A DNA stretch of 64,000 nucleotides, taken from positions 124,001-188,000 of the forward strand of contig NZ_ABCG01000002.1 of assembly GCF_000181515.1 (NCBI RefSeq), in the 5' to 3' direction. The notes beneath the pieces were generated by a model. That model was not told the DNA's origin. It saw only the letters and a list, made by a program, of their open reading frames with translations, and did no database searches. This DNA is from Erythrobacter sp. SD-21 (GTDB lineage Bacteria; Pseudomonadota; Alphaproteobacteria; Sphingomonadales; Sphingomonadaceae). This document shows, piece after piece, positions 47,972 to 56,269 of this stretch (its first letter is position 1; every line of letters starts with the position of its first letter). Made by a program: the position numbers and the translations under genes.

Positions 47972-48640
47972 GTGGAAGGCCAAGAAGTCACCTTCGCCAT
48001 CGTGCTCATCGTCGTCGTTGTCGGCGCGCTGCTTGCTTGGCTGTTCGTCCAGCGCAAACACACGCAGGAATTGCGCGACAAGTTCGGCGACGAATACGAC
48101 CGCACAGTCGATGCGCGCGGCGGCCGCCGCGATGCCGAAGCCGACCTTGTCGAGCGTGAGGAGCGGGTGAAGAAGCTCGACATCCGTCCGCTGACCCGCG
48201 ACGAGCAAGACCGCTACGCCGCCGACTGGAAAGACACCAAGGCCCTTTTCGTCGACAGCCCTGTCGAAGCCGTCGCCAAGGCCGACCGCCTGCTTACCGA
48301 CATCATGAACACTCGCGGCTATCCCGTGGCCGATTTCGAGAAGCGCCACGCCGACCTGACCGTTGACCATGGCGACGTCGCCAGACACTACCTCACCGGC
48401 CACGAGATCGCCGACCGATCGAGCGAGGCGACCACCGAGGAACTGCGCCGCGCAATCAATCACTACGAAGCGCTGTTCGGCGAAATGACCAGCGACATCG
48501 CCGACCGTGACGGCGATAGCTTGCCTGATAGCGCCGACACCCACGTCGATGCCGACCATGACGGTGTCGATGATCGCGCGGAAGGCGCGCCGGTGCGCCC
48601 CGCGGCGGACCCCACGCTGAACGAACGCGACCGGGTCTAA
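47972..48640 (+). CDS. Unknown membrane-anchored protein with calcium-type DxDxDG repeats
   Basis: 222 aa from GTG 47972 (ribosome site GAGGAG 8 nt before). One N-terminal TM (TFAIVLIVVVVGALLAWLFV, about 7-26), then a charged helical domain (about 30-165) resembling secreted NTF2/DUF-like stalks but with no family I can name. The C-terminus has two thrombospondin-type-3-like loops, DRDGDSLPDSADTHVDADHD (about 178-197), followed by GVDD, a pattern that binds calcium outside the cell. Between mccB and an acyltransferase; relation to either is unclear. Confidence 0.75.
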   Translation: MEGQEVTFAIVLIVVVVGALLAWLFVQRKHTQELRDKFGDEYDRTVDARGGRRDAEADLVEREERVKKLDIRPLTRDEQDRYAADWKDTKALFVDSPVEAVAKADRLLTDIMNTRGYPVADFEKRHADLTVDHGDVARHYLTGHEIADRSSEATTEELRRAINHYEALFGEMTSDIADRDGDSLPDSADTHVDADHDGVDDRAEGAPVRPAADPTLNERDRV

Positions 48641-48660
48641 ACTCGCCTATCCCCTCGCTT

Positions 48661-48697
48661 TCCCGTCCGGACCTGCTACCCGGACGGGAGGAGAGAG
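48661..48697 (+). other. Hairpin abutting the Shine-Dalgarno of the acyltransferase
   Basis: TCCCGTCCGG (48661-48670) and CCGGACGGGA (48680-48689) form a perfect 10-bp stem with a 9-nt loop. The 3' arm runs into the GGAGGAGAG ribosome site that serves ATG 48699, so folding could limit translation. There is no T-run, so it is not a classical terminator. Confidence 0.55.
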
Positions 48698-48698
48698 A

Positions 48699-49325
48699 AT
48701 GCCAAGACCGGACAACCGCAAGCCATCGCTGCTGAGCCGTATTGTGCGGCGTATCATCTGGTGGATCTACAAGCTGCAGGGCTGGCGCATCGAATCGCCT
48801 ATGCCGCGGCTCGATAAATTCGTGATTGCGGGCGCGCCGCACACTTCCAACTGGGATTTCGTGTTCTTCACTGGCGCCACCGCCGAAGAAGGCGTGGAGC
48901 CCGGCTTCATAGGCAAGCACACGCTGTTCAAAGGCTGGATGAAGAACTTCTTGTTCGACATGGGCGGCGTGCCGGTCGACCGGACAAGGCGCGCCAATTA
49001 TGTCGATCAGGTCGCCGAAGCCTTCGCCAAGGCCGATCGTCTGGCTCTGGTGATTGCGGCAGAGGGCTCGCGCAGCTCGAATGGCGAGTGGAAGAGCGGT
49101 TTCTACCATATCGCCCAGGCGGCCGAGGTGCCGGTAGTAGTCGCGTGGGTGAGCTGGAAGCGCCGTGTACTCGGTTTCAGCGAGCCCATCTGGCCAAGCG
49201 GCGATTATGGCCGCGACCTCAAGAAGATCTCGGATTACCTCCTGTCGAAGCGCCCGAATTACGATCGCTACCGCGTGCTGGGGGCTCAGGCCGATAGGCT
49301 CGTAACAGGAGGGAAGCAGGCATGA
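48699..49325 (+). CDS. 1-acyl-sn-glycerol-3-phosphate acyltransferase-like protein
   Basis: 208 aa. The catalytic HX4D motif is APHTSNWDFVF (His-Thr-Ser-Asn-Trp-Asp) and the acyl-acceptor motif is AAEGSRSSNGEWKSGFYHIA. It would acylate lysophosphatidic acid or a similar glycerol phosphate at the inner membrane. Somewhat shorter than PlsC. Its stop overlaps the start of the broken DUF1295 frame by 4 bp. Confidence 0.87.
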   Translation: MPRPDNRKPSLLSRIVRRIIWWIYKLQGWRIESPMPRLDKFVIAGAPHTSNWDFVFFTGATAEEGVEPGFIGKHTLFKGWMKNFLFDMGGVPVDRTRRANYVDQVAEAFAKADRLALVIAAEGSRSSNGEWKSGFYHIAQAAEVPVVVAWVSWKRRVLGFSEPIWPSGDYGRDLKKISDYLLSKRPNYDRYRVLGAQADRLVTGGKQA

Positions 49326-49471
49326 TCGAATAGCTGCTGGTCAACGCAGGAATGCTGCTTGCGGTGGTCCTTCTGCTCTGGGCCATCTCGGTCCGGATCG
49401 ATGATGTCTCCTTCATCGACAGTTTCTCGAGCGCGGGCATGGCGCTGATGGCTTTCACCAGTTGGCTCTGA
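49322..49471 (+). pseudogene. Relic of a DUF1295 (steroid 5-alpha-reductase-like) membrane protein gene
   Basis: A frame starts with ATG 49322 overlapping the acyltransferase stop (ATGA), meets TAG at 49331-49333 after three codons, and continues in frame as LLVNAGMLLAVVLLLWAISV then RIDDVSFIDSFSSAGMALMA to a TGA at 49469-49471. The pattern hydrophobic helix - ISVRxxDVSxID resembles the N-terminus of DUF1295 proteins, which run to about 260 aa; here only about 49 codons remain and what follows is non-coding up to the TetR gene. Restart at ATG 49352 would give only 39 aa. Confidence 0.6.
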
Positions 49472-49550
49472 ATTTCGAACCTGCGGGGGTTTCACCATCC
49501 CCCTGATAAGCTAAAATGGAAGAAAGCCAGCGGCCGGCGGAGCGGGACGG

Positions 49551-50177
49551 GTGAGCGAAAAGGACATCGATCAAATGCGCAGCCGCTTCGCCCGCGAGGC
49601 GATGGCGCTTATGGAACGGACCGGCGAGGAAGTGACCCGGACCCGGCTCGCGGCCGAATTCAAGATCGCTCGCGCACGGATCGAGGCGGTGTTCCCCGAA
49701 GAAAGCGACCTGCTCGAGGCGATTACCGCCGAATGGTTCGCGCCCAAGATCGCGGTGATGGACGAGGTGATGGCCAGCGGCCTGCCGCCCCGCCGCAAGA
49801 TGTATGAATTCTTTGCCCGCCGCTTCGTGCTGCTGCGCCAGAACTTCGAGGAGGATCCGGCGACTTTCCGCCTTTATGTCGAGATGGGCGAACGTTATTT
49901 CGAATACGCGCAGAGCTATATCGATCTTGGCGATCACTATCTGTGCGAGCTGATCGCCGAGGCGCAGGCGGACGGCCACCTTACCGGGATGGACGTGGAC
50001 TTCGCCCGTTCGGTTATCAACCAGATGGTGCTGTGCTACATTCAGCCTTACCTCATCGCGATGATCGGGGAGCGCCTGTCCGAAGACAAGCTCGCGCATA
50101 TCGTCGATGCGATCTTCGACGGGCTCGATGCAAAAGATGGCGGCGCGGGGGGGAGCAGCCAGCTTCAGGGCGTTTGA
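49551..50177 (+). CDS. TetR/AcrR-family transcriptional regulator
   Basis: 208 aa from GTG 49551. The N-terminal 50 residues are the helix-turn-helix (EVTRTRLAAEFKIARARIEAVFPEESDLLEAI), an imperfect match to the usual GVSxGxLYxHFxxKxxL, so DNA binding may be altered. The remainder is helical ligand-binding domain. It is downstream of the DUF1295 relic; its targets are unknown and could include the acyltransferase or dcd. Confidence 0.8.
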   Translation: MSEKDIDQMRSRFAREAMALMERTGEEVTRTRLAAEFKIARARIEAVFPEESDLLEAITAEWFAPKIAVMDEVMASGLPPRRKMYEFFARRFVLLRQNFEEDPATFRLYVEMGERYFEYAQSYIDLGDHYLCELIAEAQADGHLTGMDVDFARSVINQMVLCYIQPYLIAMIGERLSEDKLAHIVDAIFDGLDAKDGGAGGSSQLQGV

Positions 50178-50243
50178 CGAGAAAAGGGGATTAAATGCCC
50201 CTCCCGCTTGCCGCGCGCGCCCGCTTGTTCGATCCTGCGGGGC

Positions 50244-50798
50244 ATGGCGATTCTCTCCGACAAATGGATCCGCTCCGCAGCTACCGAGCGCGGCATGATC
50301 GAACCCTTCGTCGAAAGCCAACGGCGCGACGGGACCATCAGCTATGGCCTGTCGTCCTATGGCTATGACGCGCGCGTGGCGGACGAATTCAAGATCTTCA
50401 CCAATGTCGACAACGCGGTAGTCGACCCCAAGGATTTCGCCGCTACCAGTTTCGTCGACCGCCAGACCGATGTCTGCGTGATCCCGCCGAACAGCTTCGC
50501 GCTGGCCCGCACGGTCGAATACTTCCGTGTGCCGGAAGATGTGCTGGTGATCTGCCTCGGCAAGAGCACCTACGCGCGCTGCGGCATCATCGTGAACGTC
50601 ACACCGCTGGAGCCGGGCTGGGAAGGCCATGTCACGCTCGAATTTTCGAACACCACGCCGCTGCCGGCCAAGATCTACGCCAACGAAGGCGCGTGCCAGT
50701 TCCTCTTCCTGCAGGGCAACGAACGCTGCGAGACGAGCTACGCCGACCGCGCGGGCAAATACATGGGCCAGCGCGGGGTCACACTGCCGCGCCTCTGA
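50244..50798 (+). CDS. dcd: dCTP deaminase
   Basis: 184 aa, start at ATG 50244 ([10 protein letters not shown]). Motifs [20 protein letters not shown] and [20 protein letters not shown] cover the trimer active site, with Glu in the last segment as base. It deaminates dCTP to dUTP, supplying dUMP for dTMP synthesis. The C-terminus [14 protein letters not shown] closes the site. It is not the bifunctional dCTP deaminase/dUTPase form. Confidence 0.95.
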   Translation: MAILSDKWIRSAATERGMIEPFVESQRRDGTISYGLSSYGYDARVADEFKIFTNVDNAVVDPKDFAATSFVDRQTDVCVIPPNSFALARTVEYFRVPEDVLVICLGKSTYARCGIIVNVTPLEPGWEGHVTLEFSNTTPLPAKIYANEGACQFLFLQGNERCETSYADRAGKYMGQRGVTLPRL

Positions 50799-50880
50799 TT
50801 ACGAGGCTGCGGTGACGCAGCGTCTTTGACTCTCCGCGTCCTTGCGCGCACATCTCCCACTCACCTTTGGGAGAGCGTGC

Positions 50881-52056
50881 ATGGCCGACAAAGAATTCGA
50901 CATCATCATCTACGGCGCGACTGGATACACCGGCCGCCTCGTCGCCGAGCATTTCGTGCGCGAATACGGCAAAAGCGATGACGGGCCGAAATGGGCCATG
51001 GCCGGGCGCAGCGAGGACAAGCTCGCCGCTGTGCGCGAGGAAATCGGCGCGCCTTCGACCACCCCGATGATCGTGGCCGATGCCGAGGATCCGGCCAGCC
51101 TCGAAGCCATGTGCAAGCGCACAAAGGTCGTGCTGACCACCGTTGGGCCCTACCAGCTTTACGGCGACGCGCTGGTCGAAGCCTGCGTTAAGACCGGCAC
51201 CGATTATGCCGATCTGTGCGGCGAACCGGCGTGGATGGCCGAGAAGATCGAACAGCATCACGAGGCCGCGAAAAAGAGCGGCGCGCGTATCTGCTTCTCC
51301 TCGGGTTTCGATTCGATCCCCTTCGATCTCGGTGTGCTGATGCTGGAGAAGGAGGCCAAAGCGCTCCATGGTTCGCCTGCCCCGCGCGTGAAGGGCCGCG
51401 TGCGCAAGATGCAGGGGACTTTCTCGGGCGGGACCGCCGCCAGCCTTGGCGCGACGATGAAGGCGGCGATGAAGAACCCGAAGATCATCGCCCAGCTGCG
51501 CGATCCTTTCGCGCTCACGCCCGGCTTCGAAGGGCCGGACCAGCCTTCGGGGATGGTCCCGCGCTACGAGGACGAGACCGGCAAATGGGCCGCCCCGTTC
51601 GTCATGGCGCCGATCAACACCAAGAACGTCCACCGCACCAATTTCCTGGGCGGCCATCCCTATGGCGAGGACTTCCGCTATGACGAGATGGTGCTGACCA
51701 GTCCCGGCGATGCGGGCAAGGCCGCGGCCAACGCGGCGGTCGAGCTGATGAAGAACCCCTTCGGAGCGAAGCCGCCCAAGCCGGGCGAAGGCCCGACCAG
51801 GGAAGAGCGCGAGAACGGCTTTTACGACGTGCTTTTCCTCGGCGAATGGCCCGACGGCAAGCAGATCAAATACGCGGTGAAGGGCAAGTTCGACCCCGGC
51901 TACGGATCGACAAGCCGCATGATCGGCGAAACCGGCATGGCCTTGCTCGAAAGCGATGCGGAAGGCGGTGTGGGCACGCCCGGCTCCTTCCTCGGCGAAG
52001 CGCTGGTCGAGCGGCTGCGCGACCATGCGCACCTGACCTTCGAAGTCGAGGAATAG
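50881..52056 (+). CDS. Saccharopine dehydrogenase-like / trans-acting enoyl reductase homologue
   Basis: 391 aa from ATG 50881. N-terminal Rossmann fold DIIIYGATGYTGRLVAEHFV binds NAD(P). The family resembles mycobacterial trans-acting enoyl reductase rather than lysine-pathway saccharopine dehydrogenase: CFSSGFDSIPFDLGVLML and GTFSGGTAASLGATM are typical of this group. Substrate unknown, probably a lipid or polyketide intermediate. No polyketide synthase lies in the window. Confidence 0.87.
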   Translation: MADKEFDIIIYGATGYTGRLVAEHFVREYGKSDDGPKWAMAGRSEDKLAAVREEIGAPSTTPMIVADAEDPASLEAMCKRTKVVLTTVGPYQLYGDALVEACVKTGTDYADLCGEPAWMAEKIEQHHEAAKKSGARICFSSGFDSIPFDLGVLMLEKEAKALHGSPAPRVKGRVRKMQGTFSGGTAASLGATMKAAMKNPKIIAQLRDPFALTPGFEGPDQPSGMVPRYEDETGKWAAPFVMAPINTKNVHRTNFLGGHPYGEDFRYDEMVLTSPGDAGKAAANAAVELMKNPFGAKPPKPGEGPTREERENGFYDVLFLGEWPDGKQIKYAVKGKFDPGYGSTSRMIGETGMALLESDAEGGVGTPGSFLGEALVERLRDHAHLTFEVEE

Positions 52057-52093
52057 GAAAAGGGGGTGCTCTCTGGCTCCGCCTCCCCTTAGC

Positions 52094-54271
52094 TTACATG
52101 CTCATCCGGACAGCGACGCTGAAGTTGCGTCCCGGAAGCGGCACGAAGTCTTTTGTGAAGCTGGAATGGCGGCGGCCTTCCTGGTCGAAAAGATTCTCCG
52201 CCTTGAGGATGACCGCCAGCGTCGGATCGCTCTCGAGCGGACGCCAGATCGCCGAGGCGTTGACGAAGGTGAAGCCTTCGGTCGCGGTCTCGAACGGGGC
52301 GACATCGTTCTGGTCATCGAACCATTCGACCTCGCCACGAACCGTGAAATTGCCCACATCCGCTTCCAGCGCGCCCAGCAGGCTGAGCGGCGGGATGCGC
52401 GGCACGTTGAAGCCATTGTCCAGATCGGCGTCGACATAGGAGCCGCGCAGATCAGCGGTCAGGTCGAAGCCGGGGGTGTCGACAAAGGTCCAGGCCAGCT
52501 GGCCCTCGATCCCGGTATAGGTCGCGTCCTGCTGCAGGTAGACGAAGACGGGAAGCTCGTCCTCTTCCTCGCCCGTCTCGCTGAGATAGACGTAATCGTC
52601 GAACCACTGGCAATAGGCGGCGACCGACAGGTCCACCGGCCCGAGGCTGCCGCGAGCGAAGACCTCGACGCCCCAAGCTCTCTCCAGCGCGAGGTCGGGA
52701 TCGCCGATCTCGAATTGCTGGGTCGCGATATGCGGACCTTCGGAGAACAGCTCCTCCGCGCTGGGCGCGCGCGCCACGCGTGACAGGTTCACGCCGGTGC
52801 GGAAGGTGTCCGTAACGCCATAGGAGAGGCCCACGGCACCCGACACGGCGTCGAAATCGCGCTCGATCCCGAGCGGGGCCGAGCCCACATCGGTCATTTC
52901 GTAACGCAGCGCGCCTTCGACCTGCAGCGGGCCATTGCCGTATTCCTGCAGCGTGAAGAAGGAGAGCTGTTCGGTGGTGTTTGGCGGGACATAGGCTTCG
53001 GCACCCTCCGCCGCGAAATCGCGCAGGTAGAGCTGCACACCGGTCGCGCCGCGCAGCACCGAGTCCGGGTCCTGCAGGAATTCGGCGCGCGCCTCGATGC
53101 CCTCGACATCGAACACGGTGCCCACTTCCTCGCCTTCGAATTCGGTGTGGGTATAGTCGGAATAGCCGGCGCGCAGCTTGAGGCGCCGGATGAAGCCATC
53201 GCCCAGAGCAATGTCGCCGCGCATGTCGGCGCGGTACTGGCGCAGGCCGATGCTGACGGTCTCGGGGCCATCCTCTTCGAGTTCCTCACCGCCTTCTTCG
53301 CCTTCCTCATGGTGATGCGCGCCGGGGAGGATGGGAACGCCGTAGAAGGTGTCGTAAACGCCGACCGAGACGCCGAGGCCGGAATCGCCGCGGAAGAAGG
53401 CGAAACCGCCATTGGCCGCCCAGGTTTCGGTGGAGGTGTTGAAGACCGAGCCTTGCGCGATGGCCGCCTCGCGCAGCTCCTCGGCTTCCTCGAACTCGCC
53501 CTCGGCCTCTTCCTCGGCGGCATCGGCAAGAAGGTCGGCGCGCAGATCCTGTGAGAGAACGTAGGCGGGCACTTCGAGATCGTCGGTGGTGCGGTACATC
53601 CCGTCGGCATGGAGGACGAAGCCGCCACCGACCGGGATGTCGAACGAGGCCCCGCCTTCGCGCAAATCGGCAACGGTATCGGCGCGCACCAGCGCATCGA
53701 CATGGAAATCCTCGTTCGGGATGCGGCGCGGGATGCGCTTGTCGATGACATTGACCGCACCGCCGATCGCCTGGCTGCCGTAGAGGAGTACGGCAGGACC
53801 GCGCAGGACCTCGATGCTTTCCGCCGTCAGCGGATCGATCGACACGGCGTGGTCGGCCGAGGTGTTGGATGCGTCGATTGCCCCGATGCCATCGACCAGC
53901 ACCTTGACGCGCTCGCCGGAGAAGCCGCGCAGGATCGGACGCGAGGCGCCCGGGGTAAAGCCGGTCGCGGTGACGCCCGGCAGGTTCGCGAGCACTTCGC
54001 CGAGCTGGCCGTCCATATTCTGGTCGAGCTGCTCGCCCTCGACGACGCTGGTGCCCGCGAGAAGGTCGAACTGGCGCAGCCCTTCGGCGCTGACGATGAT
54101 CGTGCCGTCGGCGGCGATGCGGCGGTTATGGAAATCGTCTTCGGGCAGATCGCCTTCCACTTCGATTTCCTGCGCGCCATCCTGCGCCACGGCAGGAGCC
54201 GCATAGGAGAGCGCGACAAGCGAAAGGGAGGCGGCAAAACTGCGGCGACGCGATGCGGTCTGATACAACAT
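52094..54271 (-). CDS. ZnuD-like TonB-dependent receptor (probable zinc uptake)
   Basis: 725 aa. Signal peptide about 1-29; plug with GVTATGFTPGASRPILRGFSGERVKVL, IEVLRGPAVLLYGSQAIGG. Extracellular loops are very rich in Glu/Asp and His: EEEAEGEFEEAEELREA and a cluster GAHHHEEGEEGGEELEEDG with His319-321, as in the zinc receptor ZnuD. C-terminal Phe is replaced by RNFSVAVRMSM. Zinc is inferred from the loop composition; no Zur site could be established. It is convergent with the enoyl reductase homologue. Confidence 0.82.
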   Translation of the reverse strand: MLYQTASRRRSFAASLSLVALSYAAPAVAQDGAQEIEVEGDLPEDDFHNRRIAADGTIIVSAEGLRQFDLLAGTSVVEGEQLDQNMDGQLGEVLANLPGVTATGFTPGASRPILRGFSGERVKVLVDGIGAIDASNTSADHAVSIDPLTAESIEVLRGPAVLLYGSQAIGGAVNVIDKRIPRRIPNEDFHVDALVRADTVADLREGGASFDIPVGGGFVLHADGMYRTTDDLEVPAYVLSQDLRADLLADAAEEEAEGEFEEAEELREAAIAQGSVFNTSTETWAANGGFAFFRGDSGLGVSVGVYDTFYGVPILPGAHHHEEGEEGGEELEEDGPETVSIGLRQYRADMRGDIALGDGFIRRLKLRAGYSDYTHTEFEGEEVGTVFDVEGIEARAEFLQDPDSVLRGATGVQLYLRDFAAEGAEAYVPPNTTEQLSFFTLQEYGNGPLQVEGALRYEMTDVGSAPLGIERDFDAVSGAVGLSYGVTDTFRTGVNLSRVARAPSAEELFSEGPHIATQQFEIGDPDLALERAWGVEVFARGSLGPVDLSVAAYCQWFDDYVYLSETGEEEDELPVFVYLQQDATYTGIEGQLAWTFVDTPGFDLTADLRGSYVDADLDNGFNVPRIPPLSLLGALEADVGNFTVRGEVEWFDDQNDVAPFETATEGFTFVNASAIWRPLESDPTLAVILKAENLFDQEGRRHSSFTKDFVPLPGRNFSVAVRMSM

Positions 54272-54389
54272 AACGCCCTAATAGGAACGCGCTGCGCAGC
54301 CGCAAGCCTTTTCGCGACAAATAGCAGATACACACGACGAATGGCATGGCCGCCGGGACCATGCATCTGTCGTTCTCATATGGGAGAAA

Positions 54390-54464
54390 TGGAGCGGGCG
54401 AGGCGATTCGAACGCCCGACCCCAACCTTGGCAAGGTTGTGCTCTACCCCTGAGCTACGCCCGC
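54390..54464 (-). tRNA. tRNA-Gly (anticodon GCC)
   Basis: On the minus strand: acceptor GCGGGCG / CGCCCGC, D arm GCTC-AGGGGTA-GAGC, anticodon arm CAACC-TTGCCAA-GGTTG with anticodon GCC (54432-54430), T loop TTCGAAT, discriminator T and an encoded CCA (54392-54390). All four stems close. It reads GGC and GGU codons. Confidence 0.97.
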
Positions 54465-54650
54465 TCACTGACGCTCGCCGAACCGTGTGGCCCGGTGGGG
54501 AGGCGCGCAACTAGCAACGGCTTTTGAGTCTCGCAAGCGAAAAAATGCACTTTTTTGACCCGCCGCGTTTCCGCGCCTAGGCCCCTTCACATTCGCCGGG
54601 CGAAACCCACATGGGCGCCCGAGAGTTACATCCAAGGAAAGGCGGTTTAC

Positions 54651-55589
54651 GTGGCGAGCATGAGTTTGAGCATCGACGAGCAGAAGGCGGTCGACAAGTT
54701 CAAGAAGGACGTCGTCGAACCGTCGATGACGAAGCTCGTCATCCTCGATTTCTTCGCCGAGTGGTGCGGGCCGTGCAAGGCGCTGGCCCCGATGCTGGAG
54801 AAGGTCGCGGGCGAATACGCCGATAAGGGCGTGGCGCTGGTCAAGGTCGATGTCGACAAGGAACAGTTCATCGCCGCGCAGTTCCAGGTCCAGTCGATCC
54901 CGACCGTCTACGCCATGTTCCAAGGCCAGCCCGTGGCCGACCTCACCAGCGCGCGCAGCGAATCGCAGCTGAAGGAAGTGCTCGACCAGATCCTCGTCCA
55001 GCTGCCGATCGAAGGTGGTGACACTGGCGGTGCGCAGGCGCAGGCGCAGGCCGCCGAGCAGGTCGACCAGTTCGTGGCCACGGGCGAGCAGGTCCTGGCC
55101 GAAGGCGACGCTGCCCGTGCTGCGGGTATCTTCGCGCAGGTCACCGAGATGGCACCCGACAACGCCGCCGCGCACGCGGGCCTCATCCGCGCGCTGACGC
55201 AGGCCGACCAGGTGGAGGAGGCCAAGGCAGTCCTCGCCGCCGTGGAAGCCAACCCCGCACTTGCGGGCGACACGCTGATCGAGAACGCCAAGGCCGCGCT
55301 CGAACTGGCAGGCAACAGAGTCGACGACGGCGAACTTAGCGCCCTGCGCGAAAAGGCCGCCGCCGATCCCGCCGACATGGACACGCGCCTCGCCTATGCC
55401 GAAGCCGCCTTTGCCGCAGGTGACCGCGACGCCGCTGCCGACGAACTGCTCGCCATGGTCGAAGCCGACCGCGAGTGGAACGAGGGCGCCGCGCGCGCCA
55501 AGCTGATCGATATCTTCAACGCGGTGGGCCTCGAAGACCCATGGGTGGTGACAACCCGCCGCCGATTGTCCAAACTTCTTTTCGGATGA
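54651..55589 (+). CDS. Thioredoxin-domain/TPR co-chaperone (CnoX/YbbN-like)
   Basis: 312 aa from GTG 54651 (AAGGAAAGG upstream; ATG 54660 is an alternative). Thioredoxin fold about 10-115 with an intact WCGPCK site (Trp38, Cys39, Cys42), then TPR-like helical repeats to the C-terminus. E. coli CnoX has lost the CxxC; alphaproteobacterial members keep it and can act as redox-active holdases with GroEL. A weak promoter-like pair TTGACC (54555) and TAGGCC (54578) is 17 bp spaced. Coupled by ATGA to the next gene. Confidence 0.9.
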   Translation: MASMSLSIDEQKAVDKFKKDVVEPSMTKLVILDFFAEWCGPCKALAPMLEKVAGEYADKGVALVKVDVDKEQFIAAQFQVQSIPTVYAMFQGQPVADLTSARSESQLKEVLDQILVQLPIEGGDTGGAQAQAQAAEQVDQFVATGEQVLAEGDAARAAGIFAQVTEMAPDNAAAHAGLIRALTQADQVEEAKAVLAAVEANPALAGDTLIENAKAALELAGNRVDDGELSALREKAAADPADMDTRLAYAEAAFAAGDRDAAADELLAMVEADREWNEGAARAKLIDIFNAVGLEDPWVVTTRRRLSKLLFG

Positions 55590-56203
55590 GCAAAACCGTC
55601 CGCCTCTCGATCTTCCCCCTGCCCGGCGCGATCCTGTTCCCCGGCCTGCAACTGCCGCTGCACATTTTCGAGCCGCGCTATCGCGACCTCGTCGGCAGTG
55701 CGCTCGCCAAGGACCGCCTGATCGGCATGGTCCAGCCGCAGCGCAGCTCCGATGGCTCGCCGCTCTATGCGATCGGCTGCCTCGGGCGGATCGGCGATGT
55801 CGAGGCGCTGGAGGACGGGCGCTACAATATCGTGCTGGAAGGCGAGGCGCGCTTTCGCATTTCCCGCGAACTCGACGTCACCACCTCCTTCCGGCAGGTC
55901 GAAGCCGAACTGATCGAAGATCCGGAAGGTGAAGTCCTCGCCAGCGTCGAGCGCGCCGGTTTCGAATTCGAAGCCAAGCGCTTCGCCGCGATGCAGGGCT
56001 ATTCGGTCGACTGGGATTCGGTCGAGCGGCTGGACGATGAAACGCTGATCAACGGCGTTGCCCAGATCGCCCCCTTCGACAGTGCGGCCAAGCAGGCGCT
56101 GCTCGAAGCGGACACGCTATCGCAGCGCTGCGAACTCATGATCCAGCTGATGCAGTTCTTCGCTCTGCGCGACGACGGCGACGAGATCGTCACCTTGCAG
56201 TAA
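55586..56203 (+). CDS. Lon N-terminal-domain (LAN) protein
   Basis: 205 aa, start at ATG 55586 overlapping the previous stop. The whole protein is a Lon substrate-binding domain: LSIFPLPGAILFPGLQLPLHIFEPRYRDLV at the start, RYNIVLEGEARFRI in the middle, then a helical bundle. There is no AAA+ or protease part. These stand-alone proteins may present substrates or act as adaptors; with CnoX upstream, a role in protein quality control is a reasonable inference. Confidence 0.9.
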   Translation: MSKTVRLSIFPLPGAILFPGLQLPLHIFEPRYRDLVGSALAKDRLIGMVQPQRSSDGSPLYAIGCLGRIGDVEALEDGRYNIVLEGEARFRISRELDVTTSFRQVEAELIEDPEGEVLASVERAGFEFEAKRFAAMQGYSVDWDSVERLDDETLINGVAQIAPFDSAAKQALLEADTLSQRCELMIQLMQFFALRDDGDEIVTLQ

Positions 56204-56269
56204 AGCCTTTCTCTTCGCTAACGGTAAGAACAAGCGGGTTCTAGGCTCGGAGGCCGGGACGACGCTGGT

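Noticed and set aside
54255..54285. GTTATGTTGTATC resembling half of an alphaproteobacterial Zur box at the ZnuD-like receptor start
   Set aside because: Only one half-site fits and it overlaps the start codon, so the match may be coding constraint.
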